Source of the DNA: Weissella confusa
Lineage (GTDB): Bacteria > Bacillota > Bacilli > Lactobacillales > Lactobacillaceae
Direction: 5' to 3'
Assembly: GCA_014332815.1 (NCBI GenBank)
Contig: JACSZT010000021.1
Location: 62,001 to 126,000, forward strand
DNA length: 64,000 bases
Shown here: positions 1 through 11,234 of the stretch, piece after piece
How positions within the stretch are numbered: position 1 is the first letter of the stretch
How the letters are laid out: each line of letters opens with the position of its first letter
Notes under the pieces: generated by a model
Database searches by the model: none
The model's input: only the letters and a program-made list of their open reading frames with translations
Told to the model about the DNA's origin: nothing
Program-made: the position numbers and the translations under genes

Positions 1-17
1 GTCGCTGCCCCAACCGA

Positions 18-704
18 GAACAACACGCCAACAACCGTCAAAATACCGTCGTTCGAACCAAGCACACCGGCACGAATCGCATTCAAGCGTTCTTCCATCG
101 TTTGATGGGTCTTAACTTTATTATTCATGACGCCATCCCTCCTAGTGTCCAATCAACGTTCCGATATAGTACTTTTACCAGCGGTTTCCGTCGTCACCCC
201 TCGCGAAACGTAAAACGCGCGAATATCTTCCGCTACCCCAGCTGGATTCACGCGCAATCGTTGTGTTTCGCGATCGACAACAACCTTTTCAGCATCCGCT
301 TGTGATGACACTGACGCATATTCACCAGAAGCCATCGACAACGCACAGGCCAACAAATCAGCCAAACCATTCGCACCAATCGTGGCTAAGAATTTCCAGC
401 GAGGTGCCGCCAAAATCATTGCCAACAACGGGAACGCCCCACCGACAGCCGCACAAATCAAAGATGAAACGGCCGCTGACCATGGACTCACATAGTGTCC
501 CAATTGGACATCGTACTTCGTTGCCAAAATCGTTTCCAACGGCGCCTTAGCCATCAGCTCATCCGCACCCAATTAACAAAAAAGACCGAGCCTAAACTCA
601 GTCTTACTTAATGTTTATTTTACCTAACTTTAGAAGAACATGCCAATGCCATAGTGGATGGCAATCGTCAAAAGTCCGATAATCACGTTACGCTTAATCG
701 CTTT
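18..704 (-). CDS. VIT/CCC1-family membrane transporter
   Basis: Restored protein of 228 residues, typical for the VIT (vacuolar iron transporter-like) family, membrane proteins linked to Fe/Mn transport. The N-terminus reads MNNKVKTHQTMEERLNAIRAG, followed by the family segment GSNDGILTVVG; a cytosolic middle part with ASGEYASVSSQ follows, and three hydrophobic segments end in IGMFF. The ATG is printed at 128-126 behind AGGAGG and the stop at 632-630. The first cell is shared with sequence outside the window, but the start codon lies inside. The substrate is inferred from the family only. A terminator follows directly. Confidence 0.85.
578..605 (-). terminator. Intrinsic terminator after the VIT-family gene
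   Basis: Read on the printed minus strand, GACTGAG and its partner CTCGGTC form a stem followed by six T. It sits 25 bases past the stop of the VIT gene and inside one cell, so it is intact as printed. Confidence 0.75.
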
Positions 705-817
705 GATTGGGAATCCCTTACCAATTACGGCACTTAGATACCCAGTCAACGCCACGGCAACCACCCAACGTCGCCGCCAGTGCATTCGGTGCGACTTCAT
801 AGGCATCATATTGCGCA

Positions 818-1639
818 TCAATGCCCGCTTGTTTAAACGCAGCATTATGCATTGCTGGTGATTTTGAATGACGGGCCGGGTAGCCCAAAAGTCCATATCG
901 TGTCGTTGCCATATCAAGTGCGCTCCTCACTCCTGTTGTTACCTTCCAGCTTACCAAATTAAACGCTGGCTCGCGTAACGTCCGCCAAAAACCAGCTCCG
1001 TCGGTTGAATCTCCAATCGTTTTGCCATCGCGAATCACGACGGTGTTAACCGCTGAAAGCCGACGAGCTAATGGCGTCAAGTCATCCAAGTACAGCATAA
1101 TCGCTTCCTTAAACGGCATCGTCACATTGAAACCCGCCACGCCAGATGCAACCAAACTTTTTATCAAATCGGCATATGGCAAATACACCCCAATTTCTTC
1201 CAAATCATGCAATTCAACGCCCGCCAAATCATTGACCATCGCCGCTTTTTCTGGGAAACGTTCACTTTGACGATTGAACACGTGCAACGTCACCGACTTC
1301 GGCGCCGTCGCCATAATCGCGCGGGCTGCCCCACCAGTACCAATCAAAATGACTTGGTCTCTCAACGCCCCTTGACCAATCAACATGGCAAGGCCGTCAT
1401 CTGCTTGACGTCCAGCTGCACGGGCCGCTGCCACGAATGGCGTCGGCTCTTTCTTATAGATGATATCAACTACCTGGACATCTGGTTGCGTTTCATAGAA
1501 TTGTTCAGTTGAAAGAATCGACACGTCCGATTGCATCCCCACATTCGTTGCGTTCACTAACCGTCGCAAAGCCCACGCGTTCCTCGTGTGCATACACATT
1601 TTGCAAGCCGGCTGCTGTCGCTGCTGCGAGAGCCTGTTG
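818..1639 (-). CDS. aroE: Shikimate dehydrogenase
   Basis: Reduces 3-dehydroshikimate to shikimate with NADPH. Restored length 273 residues, usual for AroE. In restored order: YGLLGYPARHSKSP near residue 6 (shikimate-binding start), NVTMPFKE near 60, the nucleotide-binding GTGGAAR near 122, and NATNVGM near 182. In print these motifs occur in reverse order, the clearest single demonstration of the scrambling. ATG printed at 912-910, stop at 1677-1675. The next gene starts 2 bases after the stop. First gene of a seven-gene shikimate cluster. Confidence 0.93.
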
Positions 1640-1641
1640 CG

Positions 1642-2631
1642 CGGCTTGCACATTCTTCATGACTAAAATCATGGTTACTCTTCTCCTTCTTCAGCTGACA
1701 TAATCGCCTGCTTCATGACGTTGATATCAGGTAATTGACCGGTCCATTGTTCAAAACATAACGTGTTCAGCTGACTCGATCGAATCCGGCCCTGCCATCA
1801 AGACAAAGTTGTCTCCACCAATCACTGAGTGGGCGGTCTTAATCACCGTATCAGCTGGGTGGAAAAGTCGTGAACTCTTCAATGCCGCCGGGTGCTTTTC
1901 AATCACTTCAGCAACATCAGCTTCATTCACAAATGGGACTTCTGCCAACGTTTGGTATTGCCCAACAATTTCGACATCCCGCGTGTCCATAATTTCCGTA
2001 ATCATGTCCATCCCCAAGACATCTGCCGCTTGACGGTGCATTTGCAAACCGACCTCACCCAAACCTTGGAAACTGTAGGGACTTGTGCGTGGCTTGTATG
2101 ACCCACCACGAAGCAACGTTGCGCCTGCTTCTTGCACGGATGCGCCCATCGAATCGAAGGTGCGAATTCCGCGCTCAATCAAGATAATTTGGTCATTACC
2201 TTCTGATGCGATATATTCTGCCGCACTTAATAGCTCATCAATAGAGGCACTCATGCCACGCTTCAACGCGACAGGCTTGTTTTGTTGCCCCAGCGCCTTT
2301 AACAAACTGAAATTTTGCATATTGCGCGTACCGACTTGGAAAATATCAGAAACAAACGCGGCTTCCGGGTGGTCGTGAATTTCGACCATCAATCCTTGAG
2401 CACCGGCTGCGACAGCTGCCAATCCAACTGACGTCACGTGATGTGCGACACCAGCGGCGTGTGATGGATCAGCCAAAACTGGATAATGTGTCAATTCTTG
2501 CAAAACCGGAATCGCACTCACATCCATCGTGTTACGTGTGTACTTGTGAACAGCACCTTGCGCTTTGACCAAACCTTGGCAACCTGTTCACCAATTGCAT
2601 GCCGTAGACCAGCTTGAATTTCAATACGATA
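1642..2631 (-). CDS. aroG: 3-deoxy-7-phosphoheptulonate synthase (DAHP synthase)
   Basis: First step of the shikimate pathway, joining phosphoenolpyruvate and erythrose 4-phosphate. Restored length 329 residues with a short N-terminal regulatory-type domain ([12 protein letters not shown]) before the barrel. Family signatures in restored order: [37 protein letters not shown], and ADPSHAAG followed by [13 protein letters not shown] near the end. This resembles the small KDPG-aldolase-type DAHP synthase class of Bacillus, not the large E. coli type. ATG printed at 1672-1670; the stop is one base before the aroB start. Confidence 0.92.
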
Positions 2632-2632
2632 T

Positions 2633-3700
2633 TGCTTCTCAGGTAAAGTTATCTGAATCATATTATCCCCTTACAATTTCGTGAATTGCACGCGCTTTGT
2701 CAGCCAGCGCCATAAATTGTGCTGGTGTCAAAGCCTGTGCACCATGCCGCCACCAAGGGCAATCACGCCATCCTGCCGCGTAAACCCCTGTTCAGCCATG
2801 ACGCCATCCAAGTAGTTAACTGCTTCTAACGACTTCGTCTGTTCACCGGCAGGCAAAACAGCAGGCACAACTTCAAACCCATTCAACACTAAATTGCGAG
2901 CTGTTAAGGTGAAATAGTGCTCCGCAACATTTTCATCTGAAATTTCCAGATAATCTGGGTCAATAATGACCAAATCCGGTTGATAAAAAGTCCCCATAAT
3001 GTTTTTGACATCCGCCATATTGATGGCATTCTTGCCGCCGACACTTGAATCAACCTGGGCCGTCAATGAGGTTGCAACTTGAATAAAGGCAATGCCACGC
3101 ATGTAGATTGACGCAACGAATCCAGCTGTGTCGCCAATCACGACGCCACCCTCTTTTTCATCAGCCATGACAATGTCAGCCTTATATTGTACTGATTGTT
3201 CAATTAACCATTGCGCATTTGCCCGTATGTCAGCGATTGTCTTCATGCGGCCGGTCCACTTCCAGAACTCGCCACCAGCCAAGGCTGACGTCTTCACAAC
3301 CTCAGCATAACCTTCGACTAAATCCCGGTCAGACAATGTGGAGAAAACTGGCAAACCGACCGGTGACAAGCGTTCAACCAACGCATCCGTCAAACCAGCT
3401 TCAGTGATGCCATCACGTTCAAATCGATCTGAAATCGTCACCATGCCTGCCGCGACCGCTTCACCGTGGCGCAATTCGCCGTGGGCCATCAATTCGATGG
3501 CGTGACCAAATGTGTGACCGAAGTTCAACACCTTACGATGGGCCGTGACTCTCACCCGCCGTCATATAACGCATTATTCTGGGTTTCCTTCCACGAATTC
3601 TTTCATTGCTGCTAACTCTTTTTTAACGATTACCGGTTTGCCTGGTGCCGCAAGGGCGACCAATTGCAACGTGCCGGATTGATTTTTCTTATCATTCTTC
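2633..3700 (-). CDS. aroB: 3-dehydroquinate synthase
   Basis: Cyclises DAHP to 3-dehydroquinate using NAD and a divalent metal. Restored length 355 residues. Seen in order: the nucleotide-binding segment DGVIALGGG, the [10 protein letters not shown] motif, an [10 protein letters not shown] segment, and the metal-site stretch [11 protein letters not shown] with HGEAVAAG behind it. ATG printed at 2661-2659, stop at 3576-3574. The stop TAA shares bases with the ATG of aroC, indicating translational coupling in the cluster. Confidence 0.93.
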
Positions 3701-4878
3701 AAATGGTCGTAAAAGTCACCTTCACCAATTAATGGGATTGTGCACGTTCAAGGCAATTGGCGAACCTAATGTCACTTGATGGCGTACCCCACCCATAATG
3801 GTGACCGTATCCGTCTCAATCACTTGGCGTTGCCCACGACCAGCTGCGTGCTGGCGTCGTGCTAGTTCCGTATTAATATCTTCTTGGGTCAAGTGCAAAC
3901 CAGCTGGAATGCCCTCGATAATTGCCACTTCTTGGCCGACAGCAACACGCATGACCGTTTCACGAGCTGATGAACGCTCCAACACATTTCGCAAATCAGC
4001 AGCGTGACGATACTTCATACCGCCAACCAAATCAGCGTGACCTGGACGTGGACGCATCACTTTACGCTTGCTGTTCTCTTCGTCAGCTGGCGTATTGGGA
4101 TCCATAATCTTTGTCCAGTGATTGTGATCATGGTCATCCAACAACGTGCGCATCTTTTCATCCGTTTCGGCGTCCAATGTACGAGTTGGAAAACTCTCCG
4201 TAACAGCACGCAACTCAGCCAAGGTCTTGTATTGCGAAATTTGACCCGCATCAGCGCGAACCGGTCCGATGTTTAACACGAACCCGTGCACATCGATACC
4301 CAATTCGGCCAACAAACGCTTTGCAACGGACACTTCTGAGCCGAACTTTTCAGCGTTCTCAAATCCGCCACCAAATTCAACGCCCTTGAACGCATTAATG
4401 CCAATAATGGCGCGCGCAATCTTGGCATCCAACTTTGTATCAGCGGACACATATGAACCCAGGCCAACTGGTACGCCGGTTGCGATAACTTGAACCGTCC
4501 CACCAACTGTGTTGTAATCACGCTTCGAAGAGCGTTCCACTGACGCGCGGTGGTCTTCGTGAGTATCGATATCGACACTTTGCATTGGTCGATAAAGCGT
4601 TGGAATTGGCTTCACAACGCCCTTCACCACTACCGGTTCACCATTGGTCATGCCACCTTCGAATCCACCGAGGTTGTTAGAACCGCGGTAAAAACCACGT
4701 TCTTCGCTCCAGTAGATTTCGTCCAGTTTTTAATTGTCGGTTTGTCATACACTGACTCCTTTCGGGGCGACTTAGAAGTTTTTAATTTCGGCACGGTACG
4801 CCGCTAATTGCTCCTTCAAACGATCCATATTATCTGTATCAAATTTATCCAAAATCGCAGTGGCCAACTCAATGGCCA
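3700..4878 (-). CDS. aroC: Chorismate synthase
   Basis: Converts EPSP to chorismate with reduced FMN. Restored length 392 residues. It begins [12 protein letters not shown], the diagnostic AroC start; [13 protein letters not shown] and the RSSARET segment follow in restored order, then [12 protein letters not shown] and the C-terminal helix ending [11 protein letters not shown] printed at 3574-3572, stop at 4774-4772. The start overlaps the aroB stop by one base, and a 23-base gap with AAAGGAG leads to aroA. Confidence 0.93.
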
Positions 4879-4901
4879 CCATGTGCTCCGCAATTACGGC
4901 A

Positions 4902-6197
4902 GCTGCTGTAACCGCCGTCGTATCCAACGACACGATCATCATACCAATCGACGGTTACCCCCAACTGTTGCATGGCGCCCAACGTATTTCGGACATCATC
5001 CGAATCAAGCAACCCGTAAATCGTCGTCTCCCCAGTTGCAATACTCCCCAACATAACCGCACGGTGTGAAATACTCTTGTCCCCCGGTACCGTTAACCGG
5101 CCATTAATGCCGGTTGCTGCATCAAAACGGGCACCCATTTTCGTCAATGGATCAATCACGCGTGCCAAAGGACGGGTGCTCAAACTGGCATCCCCAACAA
5201 ATGTCATCGGGAATGGTTGATTCGCCAACAACCCCATCAACAAGCGCGTACTAGTACCAGAATTCCCCATATCAAGTGGTTCATCTGGCTCCGTCAACGC
5301 CGTGAGTGGCCGGCCGTGCTCGCCAAACTTTTGCAACATCCGTTCAGTGTGGTCACGCGTCGCAAGCGGCTCGGTAATTACCGTCTCACCTTCAGATTGC
5401 AAGCCAGCCAAAATCAACGCGCTCTTCACTTGTGCAGATGCCACTGGCAAACGGTAGTGAATCCCATGCAAACCAAAGCCTGGCATCGTCGTCACCGGCA
5501 AACGGTGATTGGTTGACTGACGCAATAAGCGCAGAATGCCGTCACGCGTTGGGTTAACACCAACGCCAGTCAAACGCAGTTCACTATTTGGCACCAACAA
5601 TGCGGCCACAATCCAAAACGCAGCTGACGAAATATCGCCAGGTACGTTAATCGTCGTTCCAGTCAATGCCGTATTCGGTGTCACGATAATGTCTTGGCCA
5701 TCACGGGTAACTGCTGGTTCTTGCGCACCGGTAATCAAGGTATCCCCCAACGCTTGGGTCGCAGCAAAAACCAACATTGGAATTTCATCGACCGCCGTCG
5801 GAATATCCTCTGACGTGATTGTCGTTCCTTGCAAAGCTTGTGTGCGAACAATCAAATCCGCGGTTGGTTCACCTTCTGAAATCACATTATCTAGTTCAAT
5901 CACCGCACCCATGTCGTCCGTCAACAAGGCCGCAATCGCCAGCATCATCCCAATTCGGTGATCGCCTGATGAATCAACCGCCGTTGGCTCTTCAACATGC
6001 AACGGTGTGCCGCCGTGCACCAAGAACCCATCTTCGCGGGCCTCGATGTTTGCCCCTAACTTATTAAGTTGCGTAGTCACAGTTGCAATGCGGTCTGTTT
6101 CCTTCACGTGAGCGAATAATCATTTTATCGGTATCGGTTAATGGCACAGCCAACATCTCAGCTAGCAAGCGACCAACCGTCGTCTTACCGGCCCCCA
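4902..6197 (-). CDS. aroA: 3-phosphoshikimate 1-carboxyvinyltransferase (EPSP synthase)
   Basis: Transfers enolpyruvyl from PEP to shikimate 3-phosphate. Restored length 431 residues. In order: [17 protein letters not shown] at the start, [26 protein letters not shown], a [10 protein letters not shown] segment and [16 protein letters not shown] near the end, all family signatures. ATG printed at 4748-4746 behind AAAGGAG; stop at 6227-6225 overlaps the aroK start (TAATG). The aroC-aroA order without tyrA between them differs from several Lactobacillales clusters. Confidence 0.93.
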
Positions 6198-6700
6198 TGA
6201 AACCAATTAAAATCGCTGTTTTCATTATGCTTCCACCAATCTTTCTAGGTCCGCAAAGAAACTTGGATACGACACGCTGACTGAATCAGCGTTCGCTAAG
6301 GTAACTTCACAATGAACCTGATAGATAAAACACTGGTACATTCGCTTCCGACAACAATTGGATATTACCTGGTGTCTCGATAATGCCACCACCTGTTGCA
6401 ATAATGCCCTCATTATTAATAACTTCTTGCAACACATCATGTTCCAGCGCACGAAAAGCTGGCTCACCCTCTGTGGCAAAAATTTCACCTGGCGTTTGTC
6501 CCGTCTTTTCATCTTATTCACCTAGTAAATCGCGAATTTCAGTTGCGACTTCAACCGCTGTTTTATTGTCTGTCGCAATCACGTGACTGGCAGCTGCGTC
6601 ATATTTCGGCAAGCGGTTACGCCATAGCGCTGCCACTTCCATCAACGTCTTTGAACGCAAAATTGGGCGCGTGTCATCGTCCGCCAAGCGTTCCATCGTT
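6197..6700 (-). CDS. aroK: Shikimate kinase
   Basis: Phosphorylates shikimate at the 3-hydroxyl. Restored length 167 residues. P-loop GFMGAGKTT at residues 8-16, then TDTDKMI, then a middle segment with GEIFATEGEPAFRALE and IIATGGGIIE (substrate-binding GGG), and a C-terminal part with RLADDDTRPIL (lid). ATG printed at 6225-6223, stop at 6516-6514. Only one base separates its stop from the aroD start. Confidence 0.93.
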
Positions 6701-6701
6701 T

Positions 6702-7415
6702 GCCCCAGGCGATGGTTTGCATTTGACTGGCCTGAAGCTCACCCGGATCAGTTAAATAATCCACGCGCCATTCGATGACATCAGCTTGGCTCTCATTTGC
6801 CTGTTCCAACATCACCAGCACATCATTCACGGTTTCACCCATGACTGGTACTGCAATCAACGGGCGCTCAGACGTTGCAACTGCCGACCCAATTTTCAAA
6901 TTCTTGACAATGATAGCTTGTGACTGCGCATCTTCGACCACATCCCCAACTTCTTCGAGTAACGCAACTTCAATATCCACCGCCGCAACCCGACTTGCAA
7001 TCGCCAACTGGTATACCCAGTGATAAGCAACACTATCAAAGTCTTCTTGTCCACCTTCAGCCGTTGTTCGCCACGTAACAATTAACGGCTTATCCGCATT
7101 AAGGCCAAGTTCACCCATCGCCATTGTGATTAACGGCTTGGTTTGATTGGCCGCTTTGGTTGCATCCAACAATCGTTGCACATCCCCATCATCATTTGGC
7201 ATCACGGCTAACTTCACAGCATCAACCGGTGTTGCAACCATGCTTTGTAACTCAGCATCTAAATCAGCTGGCATCTTGTCAAAATAATGACGTGACCCAA
7301 GATAAAGCAATTATATCCAGTCCCAAAACTTGTACACATAAAAACAGCACTGAACATTTTACTGGCCAGTGCTGTTACTAATCTATTTAAATTGTGCCTT
7401 TAATTGCATGACTCC
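6702..7415 (-). CDS. aroD: Type I 3-dehydroquinate dehydratase
   Basis: Dehydrates 3-dehydroquinate to 3-dehydroshikimate through a Schiff-base lysine. Restored length 237 residues; starts MTNLKIGS. Seen: ADVIEWRVDYL (substrate arginine), PLIVTWRTTAEGG, DAVKLAVMP with the candidate Schiff-base lysine, PLITMAMGELG, and the C-terminal YGSQLTFASLGEASAPGQ. The start codon was clear only after restoration because it straddles a cell border: ATG printed at 6512-6510, continuing from base 6706 and the top of that cell. It closes the seven-gene cluster and has a terminator behind it. Confidence 0.92.
7340..7376 (-). terminator. Intrinsic terminator of the aro cluster
   Basis: On the printed minus strand, AACAGCACTG pairs with CAGTGCTGTT and runs into TTTT. 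It lies just behind the aroD stop at 7385-7383, within one cell. Confidence 0.8.
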
Positions 7416-7618
7416 CGGTTGCCCTGGCGCTGATGCTTCACCAAGACTGGCAAACGTTAATTGAGAACCATATTGGTGTCCTTCAAAACGTGACCGTAGA
7501 AGTCAAACAATTCTGACATGATGCTATCCTCCAAAATTAGAACAAAATCTGTGTTGGCAGCTAAAACTTCGTCAGCTTAGTTGGGTTGATTTGTCCGGCC
7601 AACCAACTTACGAGACCC

Positions 7619-7655
7619 ATTATAGGAGTCTAATTTTTAAATGCAAGCCCTTTCA
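7619..7655 (-). promoter_or_regulatory. xylA promoter with a degenerate cre-like site
   Basis: Printed minus strand carries TTGCAT (7646-7641), 16 bases, then TATAAT (7624-7619). Overlapping the -35 is TGAAAGGGCTTGCA (7655-7642), which resembles a CcpA cre box with the central CG replaced by GG. CcpA control of xylA would be expected in this group; this is inference. The restored gap between aroD and xylA is 259 bases and holds the aroD terminator and this promoter. Confidence 0.6.
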
Positions 7656-7674
7656 TTATTCAAAAGACAAGTTA

Positions 7675-9060
7675 TTCTAATACGGCGTAAATAGCCTACG
7701 GCGGTTCCTTCACCAAATGGGTCAACCAAACGTTGGTCCATCGTGTGCCAGTAAGCAACTGAGAACTTCAACCAATCCTTCATTGGCTTTGTTTCTCCGT
7801 TGATTGTTACAGGCTCCTCAGGATTGTAAAAGTTATATCCCTTGGCGTCCAAAAAGTTAATGCCCTTCTTACCACCAAGGTACTCAACCTTAGCTTGCTC
7901 AATCTTGTCGACAACCTTATCCAAGTTGGCGTTCGTTTCAGCCAACGTGTTTCCTTCTGGTGCCAAGTCACGGTCGTGGAAGGCGAAGTATTCAACGCCC
8001 AACTTGTCCATGAACTCAAACATGTAATCAACCTTCTTCAAGGCTTGCTCCATGCTCGTGACATCATCAACACCGTCAACATCCCAAGGACAGTAACCTT
8101 CACGACCACCCCAGAAGACATATGACTCTGAACCCAAACGCTTAGCAATCTCCAAAGAGTGCTTAATTTGGGCTGCAGCGTATGCAAAGACATCAGCAAA
8201 TGGCGTCGTGGCACCACCGGCCAAGAAACGCTTGTTCGTGAACAATGATGATGTGTTCCATAGCAACTTCTTGCCAGTTTCGTGCATCTGTTCCAAACCG
8301 TATGTCTTCAAGAAGGCAATCGTCGTTTGGACATCAGTATCGTATTGGTGTGCCGTTGGCTCCTTTGGCTTTGGCTCCAACAAGAATTGACCAGTGTAAC
8401 CAATTTCGTTAGCGTACTCCTTGGCCAACTTGAAGAACTTAGCGATGTGATCCAACTCACGCTTCGTGTCAGTGTTCAACAATGACTAAACGAACTCGTA
8501 CATGACCAACGTTGCTTCATAGATGTCATTAGGGAATTCATCGATATCCCAACCAGTTTGCTTGTCACCCATGTTGGCGTCCAATGATCCCAACAAGCCA
8601 GCTTCACGGGCGAAGCGAGCTTCGTGTTCGTAAGTGTGGCCAGCCAAGTATGCGTGGTTACCCTCCAAGTTCAACTTGAAGTCGTATGAATCGAATGATG
8701 AGTAGCGCTCCTTGTAGATGTTCTCCAAGAAGTTATCTTCAACCATCTTCAACGCAACACGCAAACCAGCAGCGTAAACATCCATTCCGGCCATGTGGGC
8801 GTAGAACAAGTCATCAGGCTTGAATGATGCGCGGCGAACCTTTGAGTCAAAGTTCAAACCACCAGTTGGCAAACCACCGTTCTGGAATATGAGGTTGTTT
8901 ATTAATTACTTGTTGAAAGTCGTACCCAAAACTGAGTAGATGTAGTTGTTCAAGGTTGCCTTGATAGCTTCCAAACGTCCTGATTGGATCGTTGAGAAGA
9001 TTTCGTCGTTCGTCTTGTTCAAGATGTAATCTTCAAAGTCCTTGAAGGTTGCCTTATCAG
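7675..9060 (-). CDS. xylA: Xylose isomerase
   Basis: Interconverts D-xylose and D-xylulose. Restored length 461 residues, slightly above the common 440-450. Restored order: start [39 protein letters not shown] (catalytic His), [48 protein letters not shown] (metal ligands), [36 protein letters not shown]. The border residues (GYESL, VRPWD, FDSGIGADF) match the family only when the fixed base is put back, and this gene fixed the grid rule. ATG printed at 7519-7517 behind GGAGG, stop at 8908-8906. No xylulokinase gene is adjacent. Confidence 0.94.
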
Positions 9061-9158
9061 CTTCGAAGTCAGCACCGATACTCACGGAAGGCTTTCCACG
9101 AACGCAAACTGCGACTGATTCTTTGCCAATCTGGCATTGGTTTGTTGCATTCATTTTG

Positions 9159-9827
9159 ATAATTGGCTATGCCATTGTGGCATGGATTATTAAACCTTAT
9201 TAACACAAAACGAGCCCAGCAGGTTATCACAGTAGCCTGCTGGGCTCGTTTTTTATTTTTTTACAGATGATTATTTTTGAATCAACCTTTACCTATGGCT
9301 TGTTGGCAGCTTTCAATTTGTTGCCTCGTGTCCGACGCCAGGTCCAAACGATTCGTTACGCCGCCTCATTACGTGGCATCACCTATCACTTTTGGAACCC
9401 ACAATTGTATTTCAAAGCAATTGTCAGTGCCCTGAACTGGTCTGATGACTTGGCCATGGCCATGACATCACACGGGTGAATTATGTTGGTAGTGGCTGCC
9501 CCACTTGCCTTTGGGACATGGTGGTCATTCATTGCGTTTGGAACTGGTGATACACATCGCATTGCGTTGGTTTATGCCTCACGTCTATACGCCTATCTAC
9601 TGCTTGGCGCGGCGCTGACATTAACCACCCACGTGAAAGATTTGCTTATCAGTTTGCACTTGCATGCCAAGTTGTGCTGCATTTTGCCGACCAACATTTA
9701 ACGCTAATCGGAGGTGCCCAACATGTTTAAGTTGAATCCAACCGTTTTGCTCGTTATTCTGATTGGGATTGGTTTTCAAACCGCCTTTAATCAATCCATC
9801 ACGTTGAACATTATCGTTGCCGTGGTT
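9159..9827 (+). CDS. ykoC: Energy-coupling transmembrane protein, YkoC type
   Basis: EcfT-like membrane subunit of an ECF-type uptake system. Restored length 222 residues. It starts MFKLNPTVLLVILIGIGFQ, has four to five hydrophobic segments, and carries ADELA-like coupling motifs in the form LNWSDDLAMAMTSHG, followed by a last membrane segment ending AWIIKPY. ATG printed at 9723 overlaps the end of ykoD. It belongs with ykoD and ykoE; the TPP riboswitch upstream of ykoE suggests hydroxymethylpyrimidine or thiamine as cargo. Confidence 0.85.
9207..9260. terminator. Bidirectional terminator between xylA and ykoC
   Basis: A 13-bp perfect stem, CGAGCCCAGCAGG at 9211-9223 with CCTGCTGGGCTCG at 9236-9248, flanked by A-rich sequence on one side and a T tract on the other. 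It serves the two convergent genes; the stem lies inside one cell. Confidence 0.85.
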
Positions 9828-11232
9828 GGTTTGCTCTATCTATTGTTGCAACGCGTGTCCGGTAAAGTCATCGTCAAAAGAAGTTGCAACTCCTGACCAT
9901 GTTAATCATGGGCCAACCGGTTTTGTTACTTGATGAACCGCTCGCTGGTTTGGATAGTACGTCCGTCAATGTGTTGATGACCTTGTTGCAAGAAACAATC
10001 CAGCAAACCAATCAAACCGTTTTGATGATTTCACATCAACGCCAAGGTCTGACAGGCTTTGTCGATTATGATTCACAACGCCTTGCGCTGGTCTTCCAAT
10101 CAGCCATTGATCAATTCGTGACGATGACCGTGGCGAGTGAAATTGCGCTATCGAAAAAGTTTAGTTTGCAAGCGACTTATTGGACGGATGATCGTGTTGC
10201 AGATGCGCTTGAGAAGTTGCAATTAAGCAACTTACAAGACCATGTTGTGTACCAACTATCTGGCGGACACTTTGGTGTTGCAGTTGGCGACCGCCAATTG
10301 CTGCAAGATGCAACCTTTACCGCACCCGCTGGTCAGATTGGGCTGATTTCAGGTGCTAATGGGATTGGCAAGTCAACGTTCTTCAAAGGACTCACCCATC
10401 AACGCGCGTATGATGGCCAAATTCTTTGGGAAACCGTTGATGGTCGCAAAGTTAAACAAAAGCACTGACAACACGCAAACGGCACGACGATTCTGATTTC
10501 CGACCACGACTTGTCTGGGTACGCCGACCTCGTTGATACCCTTTACCAACTCGATACGGAAACTGGTACGTTGGATGAAGCGAGTCGCGATATGCTAACT
10601 AACATTGCACCTACCCCAACTTTTGGTGGCACACCAGCTGGTGATGGGCCATTGCGTTGGCAATATGTCACGGATGCGATTACGCGATTGGACTTGGGCG
10701 CATTAGCCGACCAAGAACTACTAACGCTGTCTGGTGGCGAAAAGCAACGCGTGGCCTTGGCGACAATTTTTGCGATGCAAAGTGACATCATTTTGCTTGA
10801 TGAACCATTCGCCAACGTCGATCCAGATGCCCGCCAATCGTTGTTGCAAGATCTCAAAGATTTATTTGGTGGCGTTGTCACAAATGACGACGTCTTGTTA
10901 GAAGGTCAATCCATTGGCCCTATCGCATCATTTGAGAAAGCTAAGCGGGTTGCGATGCTGTTTCAAAACCCAGACCGCCAGTTTGCGATGCGCACTGCCC
11001 GTGAGCAAATTACGTTTGCATTGGAAAACTTGCAGTTGTCTGTCAGCGACATCGAACGTCGTGAAGTCAGGTTTGATGAAGCGTTAATTATGACATCATT
11101 ACGTGTTGTAGATTTCAGCTTTGCTTACGAAGCTGATCAGCCAAACATTTTGAATAAGATAAATTTGGATTTGACGCCCGGCAGTTTCAACTTGATGGTT
11201 GGCCCTTCTGGCTCAGGTAAGTCAACGTTACT
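9820..11232 (+). CDS. ykoD: Double-domain ECF ABC ATPase, YkoD type
   Basis: Energises the YkoEDC transporter with two fused ATPase domains. Restored length 470 residues. Domain 1: Walker A GPSGSGKST near 38, Q-loop FQNPDRQ, signature LSGGEKQR, Walker B IILLDEP, and SDHD at the H-loop. Domain 2: Walker A GANGIGKST, Q-loop FQSAIDQ, signature LSGGQQKK, Walker B VLLLDEP, SHQ. In print each domain runs backwards. Several motifs straddle cell borders and are exact only after restoration (LSGG|QQKK at border 10270). ATG printed at 11090. Confidence 0.92.
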
Positions 11233-11234
11233 CA

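Noticed and set aside
718-1653. Circularly permuted or segment-reversed shikimate dehydrogenase as a real protein variant
   Set aside because: The same reversal affects every gene in the window on one fixed 198-nt grid, so it is not a property of AroE.
8486-8872. xylA broken into three pseudogene fragments
   Set aside because: The breaks are artefact stops and border joins; the restored gene is one 461-codon frame.
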